Assembly (NCBI RefSeq): GCF_006539725.1
Contig: NZ_BJNO01000019.1
Span: 1-64,000 of the forward strand
Source of the DNA: Klebsiella terrigena
GTDB lineage: Bacteria > Pseudomonadota > Gammaproteobacteria > Enterobacterales > Enterobacteriaceae
Reading direction: 5' to 3'
DNA length: 64,000 nt
In this document: piece after piece, positions 8,459 through 17,785 of the stretch
Layout: every line of letters begins with the position of its first letter
How positions within the stretch are numbered: position 1 is the first letter of the stretch
The notes under the pieces: model-generated
What the model was told of the DNA's origin: nothing
The model's database searches: none
What the model saw: the letters and a program-made list of their open reading frames with translations, nothing else
Translations under genes and position numbers: made by a program

Positions 8459-9630
8459 GCAGACCGAGCATTATTGCTGACGACCGTCTGACGGAGCTGA
8501 CGCATGCGGAAATTGCCCGCTACAGCCGCCATCTGCTGCTGCCGGAAGTGGGGCTTGAGGGGCAGAAGCGTCTGAAAGCGGCCCGCGTGCTGATTATCGG
8601 CACCGGAGGGCTGGGAGCGCCGGTGGCGCTTTATCTGGCCGCTGCGGGGGTCGGGACGTTGGGGATTGTCGATTTTGATTTTGTCGAAATCTCCAACCTG
8701 CAAAGGCAGATCATTCATAGCACCAAAGATCTCAACCGGCCCAAAGTCGCCTCGGCGAAAGACAAGCTTAAAGCGATTAATCCCGACCTTCAGGTGGTGA
8801 CCTATAACACCACCCTGAGCAGTAAAAACGCGCTCGAGATTATTCGCGAATACGACCTCGTGGTTGACGGTACGGATAACTATCCCACCCGTTATCTGAT
8901 CAACGATGCCTGCGTTTTGCTGGGTAAGCCGCTGGTCTACGGCTCCATTTTCCAGTTCGAAGGGCAGGCCAGCGTCTTTTATGCCGGGGAAGGGCCGTGC
9001 TACCGCTGTCTTTATCCCGAGCCGCCGCCGCCGGGGCTGGTGCCTTCCTGCGCGGAAGGCGGCGTGGTCGGCGTGCTGCCGGGAATTATCGGCACCATCC
9101 AGGCGGCGGAAGCGATCAAGCTTATCGTCGGCGGCAGCGAGAGCCTGATTGGCCGTCTGCTGCTCTTCGACGTGTGGCAGATGAAGCAGCGCGAGCTGCG
9201 GCTGGAGCGGGATGCCGGCTGCCCGGTGTGCGGTGAGCATCCGTCGATTCATGAGTTGATTGATTACGAAGAGTTTTGCGGGCTGAAACCCGATGAGGCG
9301 GAAATTCCGGTTGAAAGCGTCACGGCCAGGGAGCTTCACGCCTGGATAGAGGAGGGAAAACCCCTGCAGCTGATCGACATTCGTGAGCCCCACGAAAGGG
9401 CGATTGCCAAATTCCCGCAGGCAAAAGTGATGCCGCTGGGTCAGATAGTCAGACGCATCGGCGAATTCGATCCGACGGTCGATGCGGTGTTTCTGTGCAA
9501 GATAGGGCAGCGCAGTATTTTCGCGATTCGGGCACTGCAGCGCGCGGGTTATCAGGGGCGCGTGATGAATTTAAAAGATGGCCTAAACGCCTGGGCGCGG
9601 GATGTCGATACCCGTTTGCCGCAGTACTAA
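8455..9630 (+). CDS. moeZ: Adenylyltransferase/sulfurtransferase MoeZ (ThiF plus rhodanese)
   Basis: 391 residues in two domains. Residues 15-255 are an E1-like ThiF/MoeB domain with the nucleotide loop GTGGLG (49-54), CYRC and CPVC zinc ligands (182/185 and 256/259) and the conserved Cys199 of PSCAEGG. Residues 285-391 are a rhodanese domain with catalytic Cys348 in CKIGQRS. The family adenylates the C-terminal glycine of a carrier and then exchanges AMP for persulfide sulfur, yielding the thiocarboxylate. Having both domains means no separate sulfurtransferase is needed. Likely partner: the CysO protein whose gene overlaps it. Likely sulfur source: the desulfurase at 10599. Confidence 0.92.
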   Translation: MSRPSIIADDRLTELTHAEIARYSRHLLLPEVGLEGQKRLKAARVLIIGTGGLGAPVALYLAAAGVGTLGIVDFDFVEISNLQRQIIHSTKDLNRPKVASAKDKLKAINPDLQVVTYNTTLSSKNALEIIREYDLVVDGTDNYPTRYLINDACVLLGKPLVYGSIFQFEGQASVFYAGEGPCYRCLYPEPPPPGLVPSCAEGGVVGVLPGIIGTIQAAEAIKLIVGGSESLIGRLLLFDVWQMKQRELRLERDAGCPVCGEHPSIHELIDYEEFCGLKPDEAEIPVESVTARELHAWIEEGKPLQLIDIREPHERAIAKFPQAKVMPLGQIVRRIGEFDPTVDAVFLCKIGQRSIFAIRALQRAGYQGRVMNLKDGLNAWARDVDTRLPQY

Positions 9631-9667
9631 CCTTCAGCTCCACTATTTCAAACACTAAGGAATCATC

Positions 9668-10612
9668 ATGGCAGAACAAAAAGGCATTAATGCACTGGGG
9701 CGTGAAGCCGCGTATCAGTTAGCGAACGTGACCAAAACGGCTCCGCAGTTTGCGGCAATTACCCCGCGCTGGATCAGCCGTTTCCTCGATTATAAGGGCC
9801 TGGAGTCGGGGATTTATCGGGTCAACAAGGTCGTGGAGGGCGAAACGCCGCTCGACGCATTGTGCAGCCAGGACCCGACCCGCGTTGAGATACCGCAGGG
9901 CTATATCGAATATCAGACCACGCCGCGTGAATACCAGCTCGATTCGATTGCGACCATTATTAACGTGGATACCAAAATCGCCGATCTCTACAGCTCGCCT
10001 TACGATCAGGCGTCAGAGCAAATTGCGCTGGCGATTGAAAGCCTGCGCGAGCGCCAGGAGAGCCAGCTTATCAATAACGATGAATATGGATTGCTGAAAA
10101 ATATCGATGATTCGCAGCGTATTCAGACCCGCAACGGCCGCCCGACGCCGGATGACCTGGATGAGCTGCTGTCAAAAGTGTGGAAGGAGCCCTCCTTCTT
10201 CCTGGCCCATCCGCGCGCGATTGCCGCATTTCAGCGTGAAGCCACGCGACGCGGCGTCCCGCCGGTTACCGTGAATTTACAGGGCGGTACTTTTATCCTG
10301 TGGCGCGGTATTCCGCTTATTCCTTCCGATAAGCTGTTTGTTGATGGCCTGAAAAACCCGAAAGGCCAGGGCGGGAAAACCAATATCCTGCTGATCCGTT
10401 CCGGTGAAAGCAAACGCGGCGTGCTGGGGCTTTATCAGGAAGGGCTGCCAAACGAACAGTCTCGCGGGCTGTCGGTACGCTTCCGCGGAATAGACGATAA
10501 CGGCGTGGCCTCCTATTTACTCTCACTTTACTGCTCCGCCGCGATCCTCGCCGATGACGCCATTGCCGTGCTGGAAGACGTTGAGGTGGGGGAATATTAT
10601 GACTACGAGTAA
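9668..10612 (+). CDS. Family 2A encapsulin shell protein (SrpI-like)
   Basis: 314 residues, recognised as a Family 2A encapsulin from its overall sequence (GREAAYQLANVTKT near the start, TPRWISRFLDYKGLESGIYRVNK, DLDELLSKVWKEPSFFLAHPRAIAAFQRE, YLLSLYCSAAILADDAIAVLEDVEV at the end) and its genetic partner. These proteins have the HK97 phage-capsid fold and build icosahedral protein shells. No cyclic-nucleotide-binding domain is present, which separates it from Family 2B. Homologues in Synechococcus elongatus and Acinetobacter baumannii enclose a cysteine desulfurase; the latter was reported to accumulate elemental sulfur. The start follows CTAAGGA. The 3' end overlaps the desulfurase gene by 14 bp, so shell and cargo are coupled. 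Confidence 0.9.
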   Translation: MAEQKGINALGREAAYQLANVTKTAPQFAAITPRWISRFLDYKGLESGIYRVNKVVEGETPLDALCSQDPTRVEIPQGYIEYQTTPREYQLDSIATIINVDTKIADLYSSPYDQASEQIALAIESLRERQESQLINNDEYGLLKNIDDSQRIQTRNGRPTPDDLDELLSKVWKEPSFFLAHPRAIAAFQREATRRGVPPVTVNLQGGTFILWRGIPLIPSDKLFVDGLKNPKGQGGKTNILLIRSGESKRGVLGLYQEGLPNEQSRGLSVRFRGIDDNGVASYLLSLYCSAAILADDAIAVLEDVEVGEYYDYE

Positions 10613-12086
10613 TCTATTCACGCTTCCCCACGCGCCGGGCGGATGGCCCGGCGAGGCGGGCGAGGCGCCTTCTGCGCGCGATTATGGCCTGCCCGACGCG
10701 CGGGATCTGCAAGGCCTGTCGGGCGATTCGCCCGCACGCCCGCGTGCCGGAGAGGCCGCTTACGCGCCGAGGGTGGTGCCGCTGGGCCAGGAGAGCAGAG
10801 CGGACATCGCGCCTCGCGGGTTTGCCGCACTGCCTGCTTCCGGCACCCAACCTGCGCCACCGGCGCGGGTCGGGCAGATCCCGGTTGAGCGGATCCGCGC
10901 AGACTTCCCGATCCTTGCCGAGCGGGTGGACGGTCATCCGCTGGTCTGGCTGGATAATGCCGCGACGACCCAGCGCCCGAAGCAGGTTATCGATCGCATC
11001 AGCCACTACTATTTACACGAGAACTCGAACGTTCATCGGGCGGCGCATGCGCTGGCCGCACGTTCCACCGATGCGTACGAGGCCGCGCGTGAGAAAGTGT
11101 CGCGCTTTATCGGCGCCCGCGGTCCGGAGAATATCATCTTCGTGCGCGGTACCACCGAAGGGCTCAACCTGATTGCGCACAGCTACGTGAAGCCGCTGTT
11201 ACGACCGGGGGATGAGATTATCCTCACGCAGCTCGAGCATCACGCCAACATCGTGCCGTGGCAACTTATTGCGCAGGAGACGGGCGCGACGATCCGCGTT
11301 GCGCCGGTTGATGAGCACGGGCAGCTGATCGTTGAGGAATATATTCGGCTATTCAACGACAAAACCCGCTTTGTGTCCGCCACTCACGTTTCCAACGCGC
11401 TGGGTACCGTCACGCCGGTTCATGAGCTGGTACAGATTGCCCATCGGTTTGGCGTGCGCATCGCCATCGACGGCGCGCAGTCTATTTCGCATATCCCGAC
11501 CAACGTCACGGCGCTGGATGCCGATTTCTTCGTCTTCTCCGGCCACAAAATTTTTGGACCGACCGGGATCGGCGTCGTGTACGGCAAACAGGACGTGCTG
11601 GAGGAGGCGCGCCCGTATCAGGGCGGGGGGAATATGATTGCCGACGTGACCTTTGAACTGACGCGCTATCAGCCCGCGCCGAATAAGTTTGAGGCGGGAA
11701 CGGGCAATATTGCCGATGCCGTCGGGCTGGGGGCGGCTATCGATTATGTTACTTCCCTGGGGATAGAAAATATTGCGCACTACGAGCATGCCTTACTGGA
11801 GTATGGCATTGAGAAGCTGTCGGCTATTCCGGGCCTGACGCTGGTCGGCACCGCGGCGAATAAAACCAGCGTGCTCTCCTTCGTGCTGGCGGGGCATGAA
11901 AATGAAGCCGTGGGGCGCTATCTGAGCCAGGTCGGGATTGCCGTGCGATCCGGGCATCACTGCGCGCAGCCGATCCTGCGCCGCTTGGGCTATGAAAGTA
12001 CCGTCCGGCCTTCGCTGGCTTTCTACAATACGCCGCAGGAGATTGATTTTCTTGCAGAGCACGTCGCCCGGTTTGCTTCGCGCTAG
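10599..12086 (+). CDS. Encapsulated cysteine desulfurase with N-terminal cargo extension
   Basis: A 495-residue SufS-type desulfurase. The catalytic domain (about 93-495) has PLP Lys317 (SGHKIFGPTG) and persulfide Cys455 (RSGHHCAQP), and converts cysteine to alanine plus enzyme-bound persulfide. Residues 1-92 are a Pro/Gly/Ala/Arg-rich, apparently disordered extension absent from housekeeping SufS (about 400 residues). In Family 2A systems this extension carries the signal that docks the enzyme inside the shell. The start lies inside the encapsulin gene (14-bp overlap); an in-frame ATG at 10554 is deeper within it and less likely. The DNA of the extension looks more GC-rich than its surroundings. 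A strong terminator follows. Confidence 0.92.
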   Translation: MTTSNLFTLPHAPGGWPGEAGEAPSARDYGLPDARDLQGLSGDSPARPRAGEAAYAPRVVPLGQESRADIAPRGFAALPASGTQPAPPARVGQIPVERIRADFPILAERVDGHPLVWLDNAATTQRPKQVIDRISHYYLHENSNVHRAAHALAARSTDAYEAAREKVSRFIGARGPENIIFVRGTTEGLNLIAHSYVKPLLRPGDEIILTQLEHHANIVPWQLIAQETGATIRVAPVDEHGQLIVEEYIRLFNDKTRFVSATHVSNALGTVTPVHELVQIAHRFGVRIAIDGAQSISHIPTNVTALDADFFVFSGHKIFGPTGIGVVYGKQDVLEEARPYQGGGNMIADVTFELTRYQPAPNKFEAGTGNIADAVGLGAAIDYVTSLGIENIAHYEHALLEYGIEKLSAIPGLTLVGTAANKTSVLSFVLAGHENEAVGRYLSQVGIAVRSGHHCAQPILRRLGYESTVRPSLAFYNTPQEIDFLAEHVARFASR

Positions 12087-12218
12087 CGCTGTCCGACGCG
12101 GTCAGCCAGGTGTTCGGCGATAAAACGGCCTGTAGATTGAGCTCTGGCGGCGCCCGGGCGTTGCCAGGCTATTTGAGATGTCGGCGTGATGAACCGTCTG
12201 GAGGGGATAAAAAGCAAA

Positions 12219-12250
12219 AAGCCTGCTTAGTTTCCTAAGCAGGCTTCTTA
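12219..12250 (+). terminator. Rho-independent terminator of the sulfur/encapsulin operon
   Basis: A perfect 10-bp stem, GCCTGCTTAG at 12221-12230 with CTAAGCAGGC at 12235-12244, encloses a four-base loop and is followed by a T-rich tail. It lies about 135 bp after the desulfurase stop and marks the end of the seven-gene operon. The A-rich left flank makes it potentially bidirectional. Confidence 0.88.
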
Positions 12251-12596
12251 AATTTGGCTCCTCTGACTGGAGGGACTTTGCTATTAAATAGCCGATTGAT
12301 AAGCTAAAAATAAAAATTTGGGTTGTTAAGACCACCTTGCTGACCGCTATTTCAGAGCAACATTTGAAGTTCACTTAGTTACACCTTTAACTTCACTGAC
12401 AATCTATTAACCAGCGAAAATAGTTGTACTTACAACCGCAACAACTTACAGATCCGATTACAAATATCACCTGCTATCCACTCTGGTGCTATCGTGCGTG
12501 ATAATCAATAATTTGGGCGCTGGCTGGCAACTACACTGTAATGTATCAAATTCCAGTGCGGCTTCACTCTAAAACGCCCCGACGTTTCGAACCCGT

Positions 12597-13472
12597 TTAC
12601 GGCAGATCACGCGTGACAATCTGCAGGAACTCATCCCGCACCTGATTGTCGATTTTCGGATTCCACGCCACACCAATGTTCCATATGACCTGCGTTCCCA
12701 GCGTAACCAGCTTGACTCCCACAGGTAAAAAATTCCCGGCGCTGGCGGGCAGCAGCGCGATACCATTCCCTCCGGCTATCAAAGCCAGCAGGGAATGAAT
12801 GTTATTCGTCGCTGAGACTGGCTCAGCGATAAGCTCATGATCCCGCAGGAACGCAGCCGTTTGCTCCGCCAGACAGGGGTTGGCGGCTGGATCCATGCAT
12901 AAAATCGGATGGACTGCCAGCGTATGCTGGAGGTCTGCGGGATCAATATCGACGGTTACTGGGACAGCCAGTACCAGATTTTCTTTATTTATGAGTCGAG
13001 AGGCCAATAATTCAGTTACCGGCATACGGACAAAACCAGCATGCAATTCACCTTCCATCAGCATTCTGACTTGTACGCTGGAGGGGATTTGGCTGATAAC
13101 AACGTCGCAGTCGGGAAATTTTTGGCGAAAAATATTGATCCAAACCGGTGTGCTTTTAAACGAAGAGATCCCAAAGCCGAGCACCAGTTTACCCGTACTC
13201 CCCTTCTGGAGTTCCCGGGCGTAGGTTAAAAAATCACGGTGGGATTTCAGCAACTCATGAGCTTTAGCAAACAGCTGCCTGCCAACTATCGTCAACACCG
13301 CCCCATGGCGACCACGCAGGAAAAGCTGTCCTCCGGTCTTCTGTTCGAGCATCTGAATCTGCTTTGAAAGCGCAGGTTGTGTCAGAAACAGGGTTTCCGC
13401 AGCTTTATTGTAATTTCCCTTTTCCGCCAGCGTCACAAATGCACGCAATAGTCTTATATCTATTCCTGACAT
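12597..13472 (-). CDS. LysR-family transcriptional regulator
   Basis: 291 residues with an N-terminal helix-turn-helix (YNKAAETLFLTQPALSKQIQMLE, about 18-42) and a periplasmic-binding-protein-like effector domain. The start codon faces that of an isochorismatase-fold hydrolase 226 bp away, the usual layout for a LysR protein controlling its divergent neighbour and itself. The effector is unknown. Between it and the sulfur operon terminator lie about 340 bp with no gene. Confidence 0.85.
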   Translation of the reverse strand: MSGIDIRLLRAFVTLAEKGNYNKAAETLFLTQPALSKQIQMLEQKTGGQLFLRGRHGAVLTIVGRQLFAKAHELLKSHRDFLTYARELQKGSTGKLVLGFGISSFKSTPVWINIFRQKFPDCDVVISQIPSSVQVRMLMEGELHAGFVRMPVTELLASRLINKENLVLAVPVTVDIDPADLQHTLAVHPILCMDPAANPCLAEQTAAFLRDHELIAEPVSATNNIHSLLALIAGGNGIALLPASAGNFLPVGVKLVTLGTQVIWNIGVAWNPKIDNQVRDEFLQIVTRDLP

Positions 13473-13698
13473 TTATCGAATCCTGAAAAATTGGAATTAT
13501 ACAAATACTCGCAATAGATGACATGATGCAGAAAATGATTTAAGCCGAGCTACTTCCGGCTTGTCAAATTCAGAAACGTCATACCTGCTGTTCCTGATTC
13601 TGTTTAGCACTTACTAATGCGAAGGTTAGCTATAAAAATTAAGCTCGCCAATCATTCAGAAATATATCTCCCATGAATGATCTAAGGATTAAATATAT

Positions 13699-14298
13699 AT
13701 GCCAAATATTGCCGTTCTCACTAATGACCTGCAGTACGAGTTTACTTACAAAATAACACGTTCTTCAGAAATTCTGGCGCAAAAACTGGCCCAGTTTAAC
13801 CAGTTTCTCGATGGCATCCGATCCCTGGAGCAATCCGTCATCCACCTGCAACTTATCAACGATCCCAATGACCCGGCGGTACAAAAGCGCTATCGCAACC
13901 GCGAAGCGGGCATTCCCGCATTGGCTGGTCGCCCTGAAAACCAGATCATCGATAAAGTCTATCGCCCCACCGATCTTGTGGTAGTCAAAGGCAGAGACAG
14001 CGGCTTTTTTAATAACGATCTCGACGAAATCCTTCAGCAGCTCGGGGTAGAAACCGTAATTGTTACCGGCTTACAAACTCATGTCTGCGTGCAGACCACA
14101 GCAGCAGATGCCTTCTTTCGCGGCTATAACGTGTGGGTACCGGACGACTGCGTGTTCGCCCCTTCGTCAGAGGATACCGAGCGCGCACTCGAGTGGCTTG
14201 CCAGCTATTGCGCAACCGTAGCTTCTTCTGCGGAAATTTTATCAATACTGCAAAAACAGAACGATCTACCTGAACGTGGCGAAAGGAAAGCATCATGA
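13699..14298 (+). CDS. Isochorismatase-fold cysteine hydrolase
   Basis: 199 residues with the catalytic triad of the cysteine-hydrolase branch: Asp10 (TNDLQYEF), Lys97 (VVVKGRDSGFF) and Cys130 (THVCVQTTAADAFFRGY). Members hydrolyse amides, carbamates or vinyl ethers; the presence of Cys favours an amidase or carbamoyl hydrolase over true isochorismatase. It overlaps a hypE-like gene by 4 bp (ATGA) and is divergent from a LysR gene. That pairing suggests a small pathway handling carbamoyl, thiocarbamoyl or nitrile groups, but the substrate is not determined. The rest of the operon has been lost at a deletion junction. Confidence 0.8.
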   Translation: MPNIAVLTNDLQYEFTYKITRSSEILAQKLAQFNQFLDGIRSLEQSVIHLQLINDPNDPAVQKRYRNREAGIPALAGRPENQIIDKVYRPTDLVVVKGRDSGFFNNDLDEILQQLGVETVIVTGLQTHVCVQTTAADAFFRGYNVWVPDDCVFAPSSEDTERALEWLASYCATVASSAEILSILQKQNDLPERGERKAS

Positions 14299-14810
14299 GC
14301 ATAACCCAGATGCTAAATCATGAAGACGTCGTTGTACTGGATCATGGTACCGGGGCGAAATTAAGCCGCGAGTTGGTTGAAAAAATTGCTGGCATTCTCG
14401 GCGACACCTATCTGGGTGTGATGGAAGACTGCGCAGTGTTGGAACTATCCACCAGGCGAATTGCTTTCACCACCGACTCCTTCGTTGTCACTCCGCTGAT
14501 TTTCGGCAACGGCGACATCGGTAAAATCGCCGTCTGCGGCACCGTTAACGATCTTGCTGTCAGCGGCGCTCGTCCCCTTTATATCACGCTAAGTCTTATC
14601 ATTGAGGAAGGTATGCCTATACCCACGTTATCAATGTTGCTGATGTTGAAGGTGTCCTCCTCATTGTCGAATACCCAGCCGAACTCGCCGCCCTGCGCCC
14701 ACTGTTTAAGGCGAATACGTAGTCCGTTGAGGCGGGCGTCGGTGGTTGGCGGCTCCGGCAGCACTTCCAGCAGCCGGGTGATCCCGAACTTGCGGTATTC
14801 CGGCGGGTAG
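14295..14810 (+). pseudogene. Truncated hypE-like gene (5' fragment)
   Basis: Residues 1 to about 108 match the N-terminal half of HypE/AIR-synthase proteins (LDHGTGAKLSRELVEKI, TTDSFVVTPLIF, GNGDIGKIAVCGTVNDLAVSGA, EEGMPI). HypE dehydrates a protein thiocarbamate to thiocyanate for the CN ligands of NiFe hydrogenase, with ATP. About two thirds of the gene, including the ATP-binding C-terminal domain, is missing. From about 14615 onward the frame runs through antisense virB4 sequence, so residues after about 110 are junk. No other hyp or hydrogenase genes are in the window, so this may be a paralogue from a different pathway, coupled to the hydrolase upstream. Confidence 0.8.
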
Positions 14811-16780
14811 TCGAGCATAATGGTATCTACGGCAGCACTGATCCGCTCCTCATCGCGCGGATCGAGCGGCTTGCCGTTGCGGCCGCACAGCATGCGCACC
14901 AGTCGTTTGATAAAGCTGATATTCCGGCGGGTTGGGGCAAGCGAAAACGGGTTAAACCCGGTGGGCGTGCCGGTACGGATACGGAAGTAGCGTCCGCCCA
15001 TCTGGCGTATCGCCATCTCCGCCGCCCGGTCCTTGTCGAAATACACCGTGGTGAACCGCTGAATTGTGGCTGAGGCGGAGAACGTCACAGGATTGCGGTA
15101 CTTCTGCATCAGTTGCTGCATCATGGTCATCAGCATCGTTTTCCCTGAGCCGGTTTTACCGATAATCGCCGTATTACCCGGCGTTTTTTCGTTGAAGTCA
15201 TCCCGTCCGCTCTGGCTGTCGTGTAGGTTCAGGTAATACCCGCCACCGCCGGGGGATTTGAGGATGGCGATGGCATCGCCCCAGGGATTGCCGTTTCGTT
15301 TATGAGGATGAAAATTGTGCAGGCTCGCCAGGTCGGCAAAGTTCTGGCTGCTGACGGCCACCAGACGGGGGCGCAGCGTATAGATACCCGGCAGTTGCGC
15401 CAGGTACGCGGCGGGCAGCGACAGCGTGGACAGCGTCGTCATGATGCCGAGGTCGGCGAAAGGCTGCGCCAGCGCGTTGGCATCCTTCACCACCTGCTCG
15501 GGGCTGTCTGAAGATACCAGCAGGGAAAAGTGGTATTTTCCGCAGGAGACATGCCCGGACTGGAGCAGGTCACGCAACACAATCAGCTCTTCACGCTGTG
15601 AAATGGCGTCGTCATCCGCCGAAGTCAGGCGCTTTTCCGCCAGACGAATATGCTTCTGCGCCTCATCGCGGGCCATGCAGGTGAAGGACTGCGTCAGCAC
15701 ATACTCACTTTCGGCATACAGCAGCGCGTCCAGCAGGCCGGTCGCGGTTTCAGGCGAATAATCTTTGATTTCCAGACTGCGGAAAAAACGGGAGCCGCCG
15801 ACGGTCTGGCACTCGGCGGTGTCGGTGGTAAAAAAGACATCCGGCGTGCTTAATGTTTCATAAAACGCCGCAGGCGTGACCGCCACCTTTTGCCACTGGC
15901 CGGTGAGCAGACGGTGATAAAAGGACAACTGGGCGGAATACACCCGCCCGTTGTCTTCATACATCCCCAGCGGCGTCGCCGTATAGCGGGACAGCGCGGA
16001 AGCCAGTGCCTCCCGGTATTCCAGCATCACGTTCAGAGCATCATCCAGCGCCGCTTTGCGTTTACCGGACGGCTGCGCCTTCATGGCCTTTTTCTCCAGC
16101 GGAGAGAAGGGCGCGTAGCAGACGGTGAAAAACAGCCGGTGCCGCCAGAACGGTTTTTCGCTGATCGGCTGGGAATACAGCCGGGTCACTTCATCAGAAA
16201 AGGGAATACCTGAATTTGCATCAAAGGCATCGTGGTATTTTTCCCGGATACGGTGAAGATAGAAAGTGACTGGCAGGCCTTCATACGCACGAATAACGTT
16301 ATTGAGATGCGTCGCCATTAACGTCAGATGATGTTCGTCCTCGCATTCAAATACCGTGCCCTCCAGCTCCCAGGTGGAAACCAAGTCACCCTGGCGGTTT
16401 CTGATGACGTGCGGGTGAACATGGGAGGAATACGGAATATGTTTATCCAGCGTAACGCGCTCGTTTAACTTCATTTTTTCAATAAACTCCGAGACGTCGA
16501 CGGCGTCATAGCGGTTTGCCAGCAGGGCGTTGGCACCAAAATGTTTATTGGTGCCAAACCGGCCACGGGTTTTAAAGGCCAGCCAGAGCAGCCCGAAATA
16601 GTGAATATCGGTTCTGGCCTTTGCCTTCATCTCCAGCCAGGCGGGAATAAGCAGTAATACCAGGTAATAGCTGACATAGACTGCCAGCAGGACGATGGCC
16701 CCGCTGACCATCACGAACGGCACGAGGGGAATGCCGGCTATGGCGGCAGGCCGCGTCAGCGCTTTGTTCAGCGTAGCCAT
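14579..16780 (-). pseudogene. virB4: Truncated VirB3-VirB4 fusion ATPase of a type IV secretion system
   Basis: 733 residues. Residues 1-85 are a VirB3-like membrane segment (FVMVSGAIVLLAVYVSYYLVLLLIPAW); the remainder is CagE/TrbE/VirB4 with Walker A GKTGSGKTM. VirB4 energises pilus assembly and substrate transfer. Homology stops at FNISNIDNVG, before Walker B and the C-terminal lobe; the last dozen residues are read backwards through the hypE fragment. The true element sequence ends at about 14618. Without Walker B the ATPase should be inactive, so this T4SS is dead. virB2 lies 11 bp upstream. Confidence 0.88.
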
Positions 16781-16791
16781 CGTTACCTCCC

Positions 16792-17073
16792 TTATGACGC
16801 CCAGTAGGCACCGAAACCTGACGCACCGACGATAAGGATGGCGCCAATGATGACGTTGCGCATGTCATGCAGGCTCTTGCCGTCAAACAAGACTTTGTAT
16901 CCTACCCACATGGTGGCCAGCGTGATGGTGACGGCGGCCAGTCCGAGCAGGCCTGTGGAAGTGTTGCTCAGCGTCTCATTGGCTTTATTAAATCCGCTGT
17001 CTGCTGCCAGCACCGGGGTTGTCATTAGCAAGGACGTGAGGACGCGCCAGTCAGTCTGTTTTCGTTTCATCAT
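16792..17073 (-). CDS. virB2: VirB2-type pilin of the T4SS
   Basis: 93 residues: a signal peptide (about 1-24, ending VLAADSGF), then two hydrophobic helices (GLLGLAAVTITLATMWVGYKVLF and NVIIGAILIVGASGFGAYW) separated by a short basic loop, the layout of VirB2/TrbC pilins. It overlaps virB1 by 4 bp and lies 11 bp before virB3-4, matching canonical order. It can no longer form a pilus because the rest of the machine is absent. Confidence 0.82.
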   Translation of the reverse strand: MMKRKQTDWRVLTSLLMTTPVLAADSGFNKANETLSNTSTGLLGLAAVTITLATMWVGYKVLFDGKSLHDMRNVIIGAILIVGASGFGAYWAS

Positions 17074-17717
17074 TGTTCCTCCTGGGGGCTGGGAATGGGT
17101 AACGCGCCGCGTATCACGGCATTGGGGTAGCGCAGGGATGCCAGAACTGGCGTGGCGTTATCGGTAAGCTCGCCACGCATGACGGCGGTGGGGTAACGGA
17201 TTTCCGGCACGAGCTTTTCTGCGGGTGGTCGTTGCCGGTCTTCCCGCGTTGACGGTACGGCGTAGCCGATGCGCTGGATGTAGCTGGTCTGGTTAAACGC
17301 GGATTCCGGCTGTTGGCCGGTCGTGAAATTTCCCGAGTAGTAGCAACTGAGTGCACGCTTGAGGGAACCGCCGCGGCGGTAGCAGTCGGTGAGGATGCGC
17401 TCAAACACGGACAGGTTGGTACAGGGATCAAGAAGGTCGCGGGCGCTCACGCCGTAATGACGGAAATTGGTGCTGGTGATTTGCATCAGCCCCACCGAAT
17501 AGCGTCGGCCCTGTGCCGCCAGACGTGCGGTGAGGCTGACGGCCTCATCCTTACTGGCGGGGAAATGTGAAGTCACGCCTTTGCCACCGGGCAGGATTTC
17601 AGCGATGGCATACGGATTCAAACCGGATTCGACCCGCGCCACATCAAGCGCCGTGGACGGGTGAATGCTGGCGGCGCACTGCATGGCCGCCGCCAGAAAT
17701 ACGGTGGTGGATAGCAT
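17070..17717 (-). CDS. virB1: VirB1-like lytic transglycosylase
   Basis: 215 residues with a signal peptide and a goose-lysozyme/SLT-type fold: catalytic Glu in VARVESGLNPYAI (about residue 31), SVGLMQITSTNFRHYGV, and CYYSGNFTTG. It cuts peptidoglycan to let the conjugation channel through. The C-terminal 60 residues are Pro-rich with two similar stretches (RYPTAVMRGEL and RYPNAVIRGAL), an internal duplication. First core vir gene of the remnant, translationally coupled to virB2. Confidence 0.85.
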   Translation of the reverse strand: MLSTTVFLAAAMQCAASIHPSTALDVARVESGLNPYAIAEILPGGKGVTSHFPASKDEAVSLTARLAAQGRRYSVGLMQITSTNFRHYGVSARDLLDPCTNLSVFERILTDCYRRGGSLKRALSCYYSGNFTTGQQPESAFNQTSYIQRIGYAVPSTREDRQRPPAEKLVPEIRYPTAVMRGELTDNATPVLASLRYPNAVIRGALPIPSPQEEQ

Positions 17718-17785
17718 GGTGGCCTCTTAACAGTCAGCTCGGCGGGTGTGTACCAAGCCCCTGCCGGAGGAAGGTCAAAAGCGGA

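Noticed and set aside
14579-14810. Possible novel HypE C-terminal domain
   Set aside because: The tail is the reverse strand of virB4, not a real domain.
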